Positions 1 to 8,495 of a DNA stretch of 27,225 nt are shown here, piece by piece. The DNA is taken from assembly GCA_035519135.1 (NCBI GenBank), contig DATIWX010000049.1, positions 1 to 27,225 of the forward strand, written 5' to 3'. Position 1 is the first letter of the stretch. The number at the start of each line of letters is the position of its first letter. Under the pieces are notes generated by a model. The model made no database searches. It had not been told where the DNA came from and saw only the letters and a program-made list of their open reading frames with translations. Origin of the DNA: VBDM01 sp035519135 (GTDB lineage: Bacteria > Pseudomonadota > Gammaproteobacteria > Burkholderiales > SG8-39). Both the position numbers and the translations under genes were made by a program.

Positions 1-14
1 GGAATGATCAGCAT
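1..14 (-). CDS. hisA: HisA, start only (partial)
   Basis: Only the first codons are inside the window. On the minus strand an ATG at 14-12 is followed by codons reading Met-Leu-Ile-Ile and the start of a Pro codon, which matches the usual MLIIPAIDL opening of phosphoribosylformimino-5-aminoimidazole carboxamide ribotide isomerase. It lies 52 bp downstream of hisH, where hisA is expected in the hisG-D-C-B-H-A-F order. No clear Shine-Dalgarno sequence precedes it. The call rests on four residues plus gene order, so it is likely but not proven. Confidence 0.7.
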
Positions 15-66
15 TGAGTCGGAAAAAGCGGAGGCCCAGGGAGGGCGGGACCGGCGATGGAAAAGA

Positions 67-699
67 TCAGGGATTCCAGTTGAGGAAGTTGGCGAGGAGC
101 CGCAGGCCTGCAGTATCGCTTTTTTCTGGGTGGAACTGTACTGCAAAAATGTTATCGCGTGCCACCGCGCAGGTAAAGGGGATGCCGTACTCGGTCATGC
201 CCCGAACCACGGCCTCGCCCGTCTCGGGAAAGTAGCTGTGGACGAAATAGAAGCGGCTGCCGTCCTCGATGCCCGTCCAAAGCGGGTGCGGCTTGGCCTG
301 GGCCACCCGATTCCAGCCCATGTGGGGAACCTTCAGCCTGCGTCCCTCGGAGTCGACCATGGCCGGAACGGGAAACCGGCGCACCGTTCCCGGGAGCAGG
401 GCCAAGCCCTCCACCCCGCCCTCGTCGCTGCGCTCGAACAGCATCTGGAGCCCGATGCAGATTCCCAGGAACGGCCGGTTGCGCGCGGCTTCGACGACCG
501 CGGGTCGCAGCCCCCGCGCATCCATCTCCCTCATGCAATCGGGCATGGCGCCCTGGCCCGGGAACACGACGCGGTCCGCCCGGGACACCCGCGCGGGATC
601 GGAGGTGACTTCCACCCGCGCCCCGGGCGCGACGTGCTCCACCGCCTTGGAAACGGAGTGGAGGTTGCCCATACCGTAATCGACGACTGCGACGCGCAT
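67..699 (-). CDS. hisH: Imidazole glycerol phosphate synthase, glutaminase subunit HisH
   Basis: This 210-residue cytoplasmic class I glutamine amidotransferase makes ammonia from glutamine and passes it to HisF, which forms imidazole glycerol phosphate and AICAR. The N-terminus (VAVVDYGMGNLHS), the oxyanion strand near PGQGAMPD (47-54), the nucleophile elbow GICIGLQMLF with Cys81, and the C-terminal FHPEKS with His190 and Glu192 complete the Cys-His-Glu triad. The length is normal for the family. The ATG start at 699 gives the full N-terminus. It lies 18 bp after hisB and 52 bp before hisA in the his operon. HisF is outside the window. Confidence 0.97.
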   Translation of the reverse strand: MRVAVVDYGMGNLHSVSKAVEHVAPGARVEVTSDPARVSRADRVVFPGQGAMPDCMREMDARGLRPAVVEAARNRPFLGICIGLQMLFERSDEGGVEGLALLPGTVRRFPVPAMVDSEGRRLKVPHMGWNRVAQAKPHPLWTGIEDGSRFYFVHSYFPETGEAVVRGMTEYGIPFTCAVARDNIFAVQFHPEKSDTAGLRLLANFLNWNP

Positions 700-717
700 C
701 GCGGCTCGGACGAGAGT

Positions 718-1311
718 CTAGAGCGTCCCCTTGGTGGAGGGAACGGTGCCCGCCGCGCGCGGATCCGGCTCGAGCGCCATGCGCAGCGCCCGCGCGAACG
801 CCTTGAACATCGTTTCGCACTGGTGGTGTGCGTTGTCACCGCGCAGGTTGTCGATGTGCAGCGTCACCTGCGCGTGATTCGCGAATCCCTGGAAGAACTC
901 GTGTACCAGGTCGACGTCGAACTCGCCGATCAGCGCGCGCTTGAACTGGACGTGATACTCGAGACCGGGACGCCCGGAAAAATCGATGACGACGCGCGAC
1001 AAAGCCTCGTCGAGGGGAACGTAGGCATGGCCGTAACGCCGTATGCCCTTCTTGTCGCCGACGGCGCGCGCCACTGCCTGGCCGAGCGTGATGCCGATGT
1101 CCTCGACCGTGTGGTGGGCGTCGACTTGCAGGTCCCCTTTCGCCTGGATGTCGAGATCGAGCATTCCGTGCCGCGCGACCTGGTCGAGCATGTGGTCCAG
1201 GAACGGAATGCCGGTGGCCAGAACGGCGCGGCCGGCGCCGTCGAGGTCGACGGACAGCGCGATTTGCGTTTCTGCGGTCTTGCGGTCTGCTTTGGCGGCG
1301 CGCGTGGGCAT
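718..1311 (-). CDS. hisB: Imidazoleglycerol-phosphate dehydratase HisB (monofunctional)
   Basis: This 197-residue enzyme dehydrates imidazole glycerol phosphate to imidazole acetol phosphate. It has the two metal-binding motifs of the family: DAHHTVEDIG (His66, His67) and DNAHHQCE (159-166), plus the IPFLDHML segment near 35-42. The length matches the single-domain form. There is no N-terminal histidinol-phosphate phosphatase domain as in the enteric fusion, so histidinol phosphatase must be encoded elsewhere. It sits 34 bp after hisC and 18 bp before hisH, probably co-transcribed. Confidence 0.97.
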   Translation of the reverse strand: MPTRAAKADRKTAETQIALSVDLDGAGRAVLATGIPFLDHMLDQVARHGMLDLDIQAKGDLQVDAHHTVEDIGITLGQAVARAVGDKKGIRRYGHAYVPLDEALSRVVIDFSGRPGLEYHVQFKRALIGEFDVDLVHEFFQGFANHAQVTLHIDNLRGDNAHHQCETMFKAFARALRMALEPDPRAAGTVPSTKGTL

Positions 1312-1345
1312 TGCGGCGAGCTTCAGGTGAATAGCCTACACGAAA

Positions 1346-2422
1346 TCAGCACTCGGCGAGCGATTCCCGGAACGCGGCGAGGCACCGCCGGTTCTCCTCC
1401 GGCGTCCCGATGGTAAGCCGGACGCAACCGTCGAGCAGCGGCACACCGGTGTGCAGGTTCTTGATAAGCACGCCGCGGCGGCGCATGCCCTCGAACACGG
1501 CGGCCGCGTCGGGAACGCGAACCAGGATGAAATTCGCATCGCTCGGGAATACGGTGACGCCGGAGAGCTTGCGCAGCTCGGCGTCCAGGCGCTCGCGCTC
1601 GGCGATGATGCTCTGCGCCTGCGCGTCGAGCACGTCGTGGTGCGCGAGGATGCGCTCGGCGACGGCGTGCGTGAGGGAGTTGACGTTGTAGGGCGAGCGC
1701 ACCTTGTCGAATTCGCGGATCCACTCCGGCCGCCCCACCGCGTAGCCCAGACGTATTCCCGCGAGACCGAGCTTCGACAGCGTCCGCATGACCACGAGAT
1801 TGGGGAACTCCGCGAGACGCGTCATGAAGGTCTTGCGGGCGAATGCGTGATAGGCCTCGTCGATCACGACCAGTCCCGGCGCCGCAGCGATGATCGTGGC
1901 GAGCGCACCTTCGTCGAACAGATTGCCGCTCGGGTTGTTCGGATAGGGGATAAACACGACCGCGGGCCGGTGCCGCCTCATCGCCTCGAGAAAGGCCTGC
2001 GCATCGAGAGTGAAATCGGGGCGGAGCGGCACGCCGACGTACTCGATCCCGGCGAGAGCGGCGTACGCGCTGAACATGACGAAGCTCGGTCGCGGCGCCA
2101 GCACCACCGCACCTCGCCGCGCGACGCTCTGTACGACAATGTGAATGATCTCGTCGGAGCCGTTGCCGAGGAGCACGTCGTGTTCGGGCCGGATTCCCAT
2201 CGTTTCGCGCAGGCGCCGCACCAGGGCCGGCGCGGTCGGATCGGGATAGCGATTGACGGCGACCCGGGACACCGCTTCGGCGATTTCGCGCTGCAGCGCC
2301 GGCGGCAATCCGTAGGGATTTTCCATCGCGTCGAGCTTCACCAGGCCGTCGGCCCGGGCGACGGCGTAGGCCTTCATCGCGCGCACCTCGTCGCGGACGA
2401 TCTGTTCGGGACCCGCGCTCAC
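1346..2422 (-). CDS. hisC: Histidinol-phosphate aminotransferase HisC
   Basis: This 358-residue PLP-dependent class I/II aminotransferase converts imidazole acetol phosphate and glutamate to histidinol phosphate. Visible motifs are MENPYGLP (33-40), GNGSDEII (87-93), YPNNPSGNLF (160-169), VVIDEAYHAF (185-194) and TLSKLGLAGIRLGYA with the Schiff-base lysine at Lys217. I chose the GTG start at 2422 because it gives the family N-terminus (a short helix before RAMKAYAV) and overlaps the hisD stop in a GTGA junction. Longer reading is open upstream in this frame but runs antiparallel to nothing and through hisD, so it is not used. Confidence 0.94.
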   Translation of the reverse strand: MSAGPEQIVRDEVRAMKAYAVARADGLVKLDAMENPYGLPPALQREIAEAVSRVAVNRYPDPTAPALVRRLRETMGIRPEHDVLLGNGSDEIIHIVVQSVARRGAVVLAPRPSFVMFSAYAALAGIEYVGVPLRPDFTLDAQAFLEAMRRHRPAVVFIPYPNNPSGNLFDEGALATIIAAAPGLVVIDEAYHAFARKTFMTRLAEFPNLVVMRTLSKLGLAGIRLGYAVGRPEWIREFDKVRSPYNVNSLTHAVAERILAHHDVLDAQAQSIIAERERLDAELRKLSGVTVFPSDANFILVRVPDAAAVFEGMRRRGVLIKNLHTGVPLLDGCVRLTIGTPEENRRCLAAFRESLAEC

Positions 2423-3738
2423 CGCTTGCCTTTGGGCTTCTCTCGCAGCCTGAGCTCGGCCGAGCGCGCGTGCGCCTGGAAGCCTTCGCCCCGGGCAAGC
2501 GTCGCTGCCAACCGCCCCAGCTTCTGCGCACCCTTGCGCGATACGCCGATGATGCTCGAGCGCTTCTGGAAATCGTATACGCCGAGCGGCGAGGAAAAAC
2601 GCGCCGTGCGCGAGGTCGGCAGCACGTGGTTCGGGCCGGCGCAGTAGTCGCCCACCGCCTCGGACGCGTAACGCCCGAGGAAGATCGCGCCCGCGTGGCG
2701 GATTTTCCCGAGCCATTTCTTCGGCTCGGCGACGGAAAGCTCCAGGTGCTCGGGAGCAACCCGGTTGGCAATCTCGCACGCCTCGTCGAGATTCCTCACT
2801 TCGACGAGCGCGCCGCGGCGGCGCAGCGATTCTCCGATGATTCCCTTGCGCGGCATTTCCTCGAGCAGGCGATCGATGCTTTCCTTCACCTTCCGGATGA
2901 ACTCCCCATCGGGCGAAAGAAGGATGGCCTGCGAAGTCTCGTGGTGCTCGGCCTGGGAGAAAAGATCCATGGCTATCCAATCCGGATCGGTCGAGCCGTC
3001 GCAGATCACCAGGATCTCCGTCGGACCGGAGATCATGTCGATGCCCACCGTGCCGAACACCCGTCGCTTCGCCGCCACAACCCATGCGTTGCCGGGTCCG
3101 ACGATCTTGTCGACTTGCGGGATGGTCTGCGTGCCGTAGGCCAGCGCGGCGATCGCCTGCGCGCCACCGACGGTGAACACGCGGTCGACGCCGGCGACCG
3201 CGGCCGCGGCGAGAACAAGGGGATTGCGTTCACCCCCTGGCGTGGGGACGGTCATTATGAGCTCGCGGACTCCGGCTATCTTGGCCGGGATGGCGTTCAT
3301 CAGCACCGAGGAGGGATAGGCCGCCAAGCCGCCGGGTACATACAGCCCGACACGGTCGAGCGGCGTGACGCGCTGGCCGAGCAGGGTGCCGTCGGCTTCG
3401 CTGTATTGCCAGGACTTCGCAAGCTGCCGCCGATGGTACTTGCGGATGCGCATCGAGGCCTGCTCGAGCGCCTCACGCTCGTCGCGTTTCAATTCCGAGC
3501 GCGCCTTTGTGAGATCGCGGGGCGACAGCTCCAGATCGGCGACCCGCGCCGCCTTGATCCGGTCGAAGCGTTCCGTGTATTCGAGCACCGCTGCGTCGCC
3601 CCTCTCGCGCACGCCGGCGAGAATCGCCGCGACATCGTCTTCGACCTTCTGGTCGAAGGTCGTGTCGAACGCGGTCAGCGCCTTGAGACGCGCATCGAAG
3701 TCGGGTTCTCGCGTCGACAGCCGTGCGATTTCAGGCAT
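2419..3738 (-). CDS. hisD: Histidinol dehydrogenase HisD
   Basis: This 439-residue zinc enzyme oxidises histidinol to histidine in two NAD-dependent steps. Zinc ligands expected for the family are visible: Gln262 and His265 in SQAEHHE, Asp364 in AVGDY, and His424 in QAHA. The catalytic pair Glu330-His331 is in VAPEHLEL. GPGNAWV and GPTEILV are also conserved. The ATG at 3738 (MPEIARLSTRE) is preferred over an ATG 16 codons upstream, which would lie further inside hisG. With this start the gene overlaps the hisG end by 8 bp, and its stop overlaps the hisC start. Confidence 0.96.
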   Translation of the reverse strand: MPEIARLSTREPDFDARLKALTAFDTTFDQKVEDDVAAILAGVRERGDAAVLEYTERFDRIKAARVADLELSPRDLTKARSELKRDEREALEQASMRIRKYHRRQLAKSWQYSEADGTLLGQRVTPLDRVGLYVPGGLAAYPSSVLMNAIPAKIAGVRELIMTVPTPGGERNPLVLAAAAVAGVDRVFTVGGAQAIAALAYGTQTIPQVDKIVGPGNAWVVAAKRRVFGTVGIDMISGPTEILVICDGSTDPDWIAMDLFSQAEHHETSQAILLSPDGEFIRKVKESIDRLLEEMPRKGIIGESLRRRGALVEVRNLDEACEIANRVAPEHLELSVAEPKKWLGKIRHAGAIFLGRYASEAVGDYCAGPNHVLPTSRTARFSSPLGVYDFQKRSSIIGVSRKGAQKLGRLAATLARGEGFQAHARSAELRLREKPKGKR

Positions 3739-4375
3739 GTTTGCCGGCCACCTTCGAGAAGGTGTCCAGAAGCGGCTGGATGACATCGCGCTTCAGCTTG
3801 AGCGCCGCCTGGTTGACGATCAGGCGGGCGCTGATCGGGCGGATCTCCTCGACGGCCTGCAGGCGATTGGCGCGCAGCGTGTTCCCGGTGGCCACGAGAT
3901 CGACGATCGCGTCGGCGAGGCCGAGGAGCGGCGCGAGCTCCATCGAGCCGTATAGCTTGATGAGATCGACGTGCACGCCCTTCGCCGCAAAATGCTCGCG
4001 TGCGGTCTGCATGTACTTGGTCGCGACGCGCAGGCGTGCCCCTCGGCGGACGGCGCCCGCGTAGTCGAAACCCTCGGGAACCGCGACCACCATGCGGCAC
4101 ACCGCGACACCGAGATCGAGCGGCTGATAGAGCCCCTCGCCGCTATGCTCGAGCAGCACGTCTTTCCCCGCGACCCCCAGCTCCGCGGCACCGTACTGAA
4201 CGTAAGTCGGAACGTCGGCAGCGCGCACGATGAGCAGCCTCAGATCGCGGCGGCTGGTTCGCAGAACGAGCTTGCGCGACGCTTCAGGGTCGTCGAGGGC
4301 GCGGATGCCCGCCGCGGCCAGCAGCGGCAGGGTCTCGTCGAAGATACGGCCTTTGGAGAGCGCGAGCGTGATCAC
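3731..4375 (-). CDS. hisG: ATP phosphoribosyltransferase catalytic subunit HisG (short form)
   Basis: This 214-residue enzyme catalyses the first step of histidine synthesis: ATP plus PRPP gives phosphoribosyl-ATP. It begins ITLALSKGRIFDETLPLL, and contains YGAAELGVAGKDVL and the PRPP loop ATGNTLRAN near the C-terminus. The length fits the short form, which lacks the C-terminal ACT-like regulatory domain. From family knowledge such enzymes need HisZ for activity and histidine feedback, and no hisZ is seen here. The start is a GTG at 4375. It lies 44 bp after murA, the largest gap before the his genes, and overlaps hisD by 8 bp. Confidence 0.95.
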   Translation of the reverse strand: MITLALSKGRIFDETLPLLAAAGIRALDDPEASRKLVLRTSRRDLRLLIVRAADVPTYVQYGAAELGVAGKDVLLEHSGEGLYQPLDLGVAVCRMVVAVPEGFDYAGAVRRGARLRVATKYMQTAREHFAAKGVHVDLIKLYGSMELAPLLGLADAIVDLVATGNTLRANRLQAVEEIRPISARLIVNQAALKLKRDVIQPLLDTFSKVAGKHA

Positions 4376-4419
4376 GGGTTGCGCGATCTAAGTAAAGCGC
4401 GGATTTTACAGGAAATTTA
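4376..4419 (-). promoter_or_regulatory. Possible secondary promoter before hisG
   Basis: The 44 bp between murA and hisG contains, on the minus strand, a TAAAAT -10-like hexamer at 4408-4403 in a locally AT-rich stretch that stands out in this GC-rich region. Transcription would start about 20 nt before the hisG GTG. No good -35 hexamer lies 16-18 nt upstream, since that position falls in the murA end. It may be a weak internal promoter that separates his expression from murA. This is pattern-based only. Confidence 0.3.
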
Positions 4420-5673
4420 TCAGGTCACGCGCTTGATGCGCGCGCCGAGCTGCGCGAGCTTCTCCTCGATGCATTCGTAGCCGCGGTCGAGGTGGTAGAT
4501 CCGGTCGATCCGGGTCTCGCCCTCGGCGACGAGACCGGCGATGACGAGGCTCGCCGAGGCGCGCAGATCCGTCGCCATCACGTTCGCGCCTTGCAGCCTG
4601 GCGACGCCGTGGACGACCGCGGTGTTTCCCGAGATCTCGATGTCGGCGCCGAGACGCTGCATCTCCAGGGCGTGCATGAAGCGGTTCTCGAAAATAGTCT
4701 CGGTGATCACGGCGGTGCCCTCCGCGATGGCGTCGAGCGCCATCAATTGCGCCTGCATGTCGGTGGGGAACGCCGGGTAAGGCGCGGTACGCACATTGAC
4801 GCTCGCGGGCCTGCCCCGCATCGCCAGCGAGAGTCTGCCGTTCTCCGCGCGGATATCCGCTCCCGATTCGCGCAGCTTCTCGAGGACAGCGTCGAGCGTG
4901 CCCGGGCTCGTGCCGTGCAGGATGACGCTTCCGCCGGTCGCGGCGGCGGCGGCGAGAAAGGTCCCGGTCTCGATGCGGTCGGCCATGATGCGGTGGCTCG
5001 CGCCGTGGAGCCGGGGCACGCCCTCGATCGCAATCACATCGCTGCCCGCGCCCCTGATCTTCGCTCCCATCGCCGCGAGGCATTGGGCGAGGTCCGCGAC
5101 CTCGGGCTCGCGCGCCGCGTTCTCGATGACGGTGGTGCCTTCGGCTAGGCACGCCGCCGTCATGAGATTCTCCGTGCCGGTGACGGTCACCAGGTCCATG
5201 ACGATACGTGCGCCCTTCAGCCGCTTCGCTTTCGCCGAAATGTACCCTTGCTCCACCGAGATCTCCGCACCGAGAGCCTCGAGTCCCTTGATGTGCAGGT
5301 CCACCGGGCGCGCCCCGATGGCGCAGCCCCCGGGCAACGAGACGCGAGCCTCGCCGGCACGCGCCACCAGGGGCCCGAGAACGAGGATCGAGGCCCGCAT
5401 GGTCTTGACCAGGTCGTAGGGCGCGACCGGGCTGGAAAGTCGCTCCGCACGCAGCGACAGCCCCAGCTTGTCGTCGAGCGACACTTCCACGCCCATCTGC
5501 GAGAGCAGCCGCACCATGGTGCTCACGTCCCGCAGGTGCGGCACGTTGGAGAGCGTGAGCTCGTCCCCGGTCAGCAGCGCCGCGCACATGAGCGGCAGGG
5601 CCGCGTTCTTCGCGCCCGAAACGCGCACCTCGCCCGACAAGGGGACGCCGCCCTGGATGACGAGCTTATCCAT
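4420..5673 (-). CDS. murA: UDP-N-acetylglucosamine 1-carboxyvinyltransferase MurA
   Basis: This 417-residue cytoplasmic enzyme transfers enolpyruvate from PEP to UDP-GlcNAc, the first committed step of peptidoglycan synthesis and the target of fosfomycin. The N-terminus MDKLVIQGGVPLSGEVRVSG is followed by AKNAALP with Lys22 and Asn23. The active-site cysteine is present as Cys117 in LPGGCAIGARPVDLH, so the enzyme should be fosfomycin sensitive. The inside-out alpha/beta barrel repeats are full length. The start overlaps the end of ibaG by 8 bp, the same ibaG-murA linkage known from enterobacteria. Confidence 0.97.
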   Translation of the reverse strand: MDKLVIQGGVPLSGEVRVSGAKNAALPLMCAALLTGDELTLSNVPHLRDVSTMVRLLSQMGVEVSLDDKLGLSLRAERLSSPVAPYDLVKTMRASILVLGPLVARAGEARVSLPGGCAIGARPVDLHIKGLEALGAEISVEQGYISAKAKRLKGARIVMDLVTVTGTENLMTAACLAEGTTVIENAAREPEVADLAQCLAAMGAKIRGAGSDVIAIEGVPRLHGASHRIMADRIETGTFLAAAAATGGSVILHGTSPGTLDAVLEKLRESGADIRAENGRLSLAMRGRPASVNVRTAPYPAFPTDMQAQLMALDAIAEGTAVITETIFENRFMHALEMQRLGADIEISGNTAVVHGVARLQGANVMATDLRASASLVIAGLVAEGETRIDRIYHLDRGYECIEEKLAQLGARIKRVT

Positions 5674-5902
5674 CGACCGCTTCTTCCGGCGTCAGGGTAC
5701 GCATCGACAGCGCGTGAATTTCTTCGCGCATGCGCTCGCCCAGGGCGACGTAGACGAGCTGGTGGCGCTGAACGCGGCTCTTGCCGCGAAAGGCCTCGCT
5801 TACGATGAGCGCCTCGAAATGCTGCCCGTCGCCCACGACGCGCACCTCGAGACACTGAAGCCCTCTTTCGATATAGCTCCGGACCTGCTCGGGCGTCACC
5901 AT
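5666..5902 (-). CDS. ibaG: BolA/IbaG family protein
   Basis: This is a 78-residue single-domain BolA-like protein. The segment from VRVVGDGQHFEALIVSEAFRG to RVQRHQLVYVALGERM is the class II KH-like BolA fold, including the conserved RHQLVY with its His. Family members bind a [2Fe-2S] cluster with monothiol glutaredoxins. IbaG in enterobacteria is encoded between mlaB and murA and affects acid response and envelope integrity. Here it sits 1 bp after the ABC permease and overlaps murA by 8 bp. The IbaG name rests on this neighbourhood and the small size. Confidence 0.88.
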   Translation of the reverse strand: MVTPEQVRSYIERGLQCLEVRVVGDGQHFEALIVSEAFRGKSRVQRHQLVYVALGERMREEIHALSMRTLTPEEAVDG

Positions 5903-5903
5903 G

Positions 5904-6659
5904 CTAATGCCTCAGTTTGTATCCGCTTCTGAGCACGACCAGCGTCAGTCCGGAGACGACGGCGAGGAAGACCCCGACCACGGCGAGGCTCCGAAGCGGA
6001 TGCACGTCGGAAACACCGAAGAATCCGTAACGGAAGCCGTCGATCATGTAGAAGAACGGGTTGAAATGCGAAAGCCCCTGCCAGAAGGCGGGAAGCGAAT
6101 GGATCGAGTAGAACACGCCCGACAGGAAGGTCAGAGGCATGACGAGAAAATTCTGGAACGCAGCGACCTGGTCGATCTTCTCGGCCCAGATGCCCGCCAT
6201 CATTCCCAGCGCGCCCAGAACCGCGCTTCCGCAAGATGCGAACGCGATGATCCATAGCGGATGACGGAATTCCACGTCGACGAAGGGCAGCGTCACCAGC
6301 ATCACCGCCGCACCCACCACCATCCCCCGAACGACGGCGGCGAGCACGTACGCGGCGAAGAACTCCCCGTAGGAGAGGGGCGGGAGCAGCACGAAGATGA
6401 TATTACCCGTGATCTTGGATTGAATCAGCGATGACGAGGTGTTGGCGAACGCGTTCTGCAGTACCGCCATCATCACCAGGCCCGGCACGAGGAACGCCGT
6501 ATACGGAACGCTATCGTACATGCGCACGCGGCCTTCCATGACGTGGCCGAAAATGAAGAGGAAAAGCACCGCGGTGAGCACCGGCGCGCCTATCGTCTGA
6601 GTGCCGACCTTCCAGAAGCGCAGCACCTCCTTGTGGAACAGCGTGGCAAAACCGCTCAT
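5904..6659 (-). CDS. yadH: ABC-2 type transporter permease (YadH-like)
   Basis: This 251-residue polytopic inner-membrane protein has about six hydrophobic segments: near 22-40, 55-75, 100-125, 135-158, 168-187 and 225-245. The motif FLSGVFYSIHSLPAFWQGLSHFNP is typical of ABC-2 permeases of the YadH/NodJ type. Its start is the ATG at 6659, forming an ATGA overlap with the stop of the upstream ATPase gene, so the two subunits are probably made together. The open frame continues upstream but only inside the ATPase gene. The substrate is unknown. The position between mlaB and ibaG suggests an envelope role, which is inference. Confidence 0.9.
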   Translation of the reverse strand: MSGFATLFHKEVLRFWKVGTQTIGAPVLTAVLFLFIFGHVMEGRVRMYDSVPYTAFLVPGLVMMAVLQNAFANTSSSLIQSKITGNIIFVLLPPLSYGEFFAAYVLAAVVRGMVVGAAVMLVTLPFVDVEFRHPLWIIAFASCGSAVLGALGMMAGIWAEKIDQVAAFQNFLVMPLTFLSGVFYSIHSLPAFWQGLSHFNPFFYMIDGFRYGFFGVSDVHPLRSLAVVGVFLAVVSGLTLVVLRSGYKLRH

Positions 6660-7552
6660 GAGCGACGCATCACGTCGACAAAGGCGTCTTCCAGATCGGG
6701 CTGCACCAGCTCCATTTCCTCGATGCGGGAGCCCGCCCGGCGGATACTCGCGAGCGCCTGCTCGACGTCGTCGTAGGTCTTCAGCCGCAGGATGTGGGCG
6801 TCCTCCGCGCCCCCGTGCTCGAACGCGCGCAACTCTTCCGGCAGCTCGCCCGCCAAGCGCAGGCGAAGCAGCAGATGATGCACCCGCTTGAGCAGGTTGG
6901 GAGTCGAGTCGAGCGCGACCACGCGCCCCTGCTTGAGCATCGCGATGCGCGCGCACAGGGCCTCGGCCTCTTCGAGATAGTGCGTCGTCAGGACGATGGT
7001 ATGGCCGTCGCGGTTGAGCCGGCGGATGAATCGCCACAGCGCCTGCCGTAGCTCGACGTCGACCCCGGCGGTCGGCTCGTCGAGAATGATCACCGGCGGC
7101 TTGTGCACCAGGGCCTGCGCCACGAGCACGCGCCGCTTCATGCCTCCCGAGAGCGCACGCATGTTGACGTCGGCCTTGGAGGAGAGATCCAGGTTGTGCA
7201 TGACCTCGTCGATCCACGCCCGGTTGTCGCGCATCCCGAAGTAGCCCGACTGGATGTCGAGGGTCTCGCGCACCGTGAAGAAGGGGTCGAACACGAGCTC
7301 CTGGGGCACGACCCCGAGCGAACGCCTGGCGGCGCGGTAGTCGGAGCGCACATCGTGGCCCATGACGTGAGCCGACCCGCGATCGGCGCGCACCAGGCCG
7401 GCGAGAACGCTGATCAGCGTAGTCTTGCCCGCGCCGTTCGGGCCGAGCAGCCCGAAGAACTCTCCTCGAGGAACCTCGAGGTCGATTCCGGACAGCGCCT
7501 GCAGGTCGCCGAAGCGCTTGTGGACGTCGCGGATCTCGATCGCCGCGGGCAT
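6656..7552 (-). CDS. yadG: ABC transporter ATP-binding protein (YadG-like)
   Basis: This 298-residue ABC-2 family ATPase pairs with the overlapping permease gene. Motifs are Walker A GPNGAGKT at 37-44, Q-loop in VVPQELVFDP, signature LSGGMKRR at 134-141, Walker B VIILDEP at 154-160 with TAGVDVELR, and an H-loop in LTTHYLEEAE. A C-terminal extension of about 90 residues is like that of other ABC-2 ATPases. It starts 22 bp after mlaB. No strong Shine-Dalgarno sequence is seen. The exported substrate cannot be told from sequence. Confidence 0.92.
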   Translation of the reverse strand: MPAAIEIRDVHKRFGDLQALSGIDLEVPRGEFFGLLGPNGAGKTTLISVLAGLVRADRGSAHVMGHDVRSDYRAARRSLGVVPQELVFDPFFTVRETLDIQSGYFGMRDNRAWIDEVMHNLDLSSKADVNMRALSGGMKRRVLVAQALVHKPPVIILDEPTAGVDVELRQALWRFIRRLNRDGHTIVLTTHYLEEAEALCARIAMLKQGRVVALDSTPNLLKRVHHLLLRLRLAGELPEELRAFEHGGAEDAHILRLKTYDDVEQALASIRRAGSRIEEMELVQPDLEDAFVDVMRRS

Positions 7553-7574
7553 GCCGATGCGTCGCCGCCCGGGA

Positions 7575-7862
7575 TCAGCTCGAAGCCGGCTGGAGCAGCT
7601 CGGAGACTCCGTACAGCGTGGCGAGATTCTGCATCGCTGCAGGCAGATTGGCGAAGCGCAGACCCGTGTTGCTCTCGGCGGCCTGGCGCTGCCACTCGAG
7701 AGCGAGCGCCACTGCGGAAGAATCGACCTCGGAGACGCCGCGGAAATCGACGACCTTCGCTCCCCGCCTCAGGTGTTCCTCCACACTTGCGGCCAGCTCG
7801 GAGACCGTCCCCAGGGTGAGCGCTCCCTCGAGGAAGAGCGAATCGCCGTCCCTGCGGATCAT
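7575..7862 (-). CDS. mlaB: MlaB, STAS-domain subunit of the Mla phospholipid transporter
   Basis: This is a 95-residue cytoplasmic STAS-domain protein. The hallmark VVDFRGVSEVDSSAVALALEW spans the conserved DSSAVAL segment that carries the family's regulatory serine/threonine. MlaB binds the MlaF ATPase and is needed for activity of the MlaFEDB complex. The ATG at 7862 forms an ATGA overlap with the mlaC stop. A longer in-frame reading upstream lies inside mlaC and is not used. Confidence 0.9.
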   Translation of the reverse strand: MIRRDGDSLFLEGALTLGTVSELAASVEEHLRRGAKVVDFRGVSEVDSSAVALALEWQRQAAESNTGLRFANLPAAMQNLATLYGVSELLQPASS

Positions 7863-8479
7863 GACCTGCCTGCTCTCGAAACCGCGGGCTCGCGGTTTTT
7901 CGCGGCGAGCGATTTGATGAGCCCGTCGATTCCGTGTTCGCGGACCTCGGTCGCGAAGGTGTCGCGGTACGTCGTGACCAGGCTCACGCCGTCCACCTTG
8001 ACGTCGTAGATCTTCCACCCGTTGCTGGTCTTCTCCAGCTCGTAGTCGATCGTCACGGGCTGGGTCGAGCCCGTTGGTCTGACGTCGGATTTCACCGTGA
8101 CCTCGCTGTCTTCGGGCTTCGCGCGCAGCGGCTTGTAGTCGATTTGCTGTTCCCGATAGTTCACCAGGGCGCTGGAATAGGTGCGCACCAGCAGGGTCTT
8201 GAACTCGGAAGCGAGCTCTTTCTGCTGCTCGGGGGTAGCGGAGCGCCAGTTGCGCGCCATGGCGATACGTGCCATCCGCGTGAAGTTGAAGTGCGGCACG
8301 ATCTTGGTTTCGATGAGATCGGCGGCTTTTTTCGTATCGCCCGCCTGGATGTCCTTGTCCTTCTTCAGGGTCGCGATCACGTCATCGGTGATCGTCTTCA
8401 TCAGGACGTCGGGTGCGAGCGCCTGGGCCTGCACCAGAGGAGACAGAACCGCGAGGAGAAGGCAGAACGCGATTTTCAT
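7859..8479 (-). CDS. mlaC: MlaC, periplasmic phospholipid-binding protein
   Basis: This 206-residue protein shuttles phospholipids between the MlaA-porin complex at the outer membrane and MlaFEDB at the inner membrane. A signal peptide is visible (MKIAFCLLLAVLSPLVQAQA, likely cut after Ala18 or Ala20). The mature part has family landmarks: VPHFNFTRMARIAMARNWR, TPEQQKELASEFKTLLVRTYS and WKIYDVKVDGVSLVTTYRDTF. I prefer the ATG at 8479. An ATG 11 codons upstream (8512) is possible and would overlap mlaA, but it would give a long hydrophilic leader before the signal core. Confidence 0.93.
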   Translation of the reverse strand: MKIAFCLLLAVLSPLVQAQALAPDVLMKTITDDVIATLKKDKDIQAGDTKKAADLIETKIVPHFNFTRMARIAMARNWRSATPEQQKELASEFKTLLVRTYSSALVNYREQQIDYKPLRAKPEDSEVTVKSDVRPTGSTQPVTIDYELEKTSNGWKIYDVKVDGVSLVTTYRDTFATEVREHGIDGLIKSLAAKNREPAVSRAGRS

Positions 8480-8495
8480 GGCAAGTCGAGCCGGT

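Noticed and set aside
4..1416. 470-codon open frame on the plus strand opposite hisH and hisB
   Set aside because: The minus strand encodes clear HisH and HisB with complete active sites. The plus-strand translation shows no domain.
2470..3783. 437-codon open frame on the plus strand opposite hisD
   Set aside because: It is antisense to a complete HisD with all zinc and catalytic residues. It is a shadow of codon bias.
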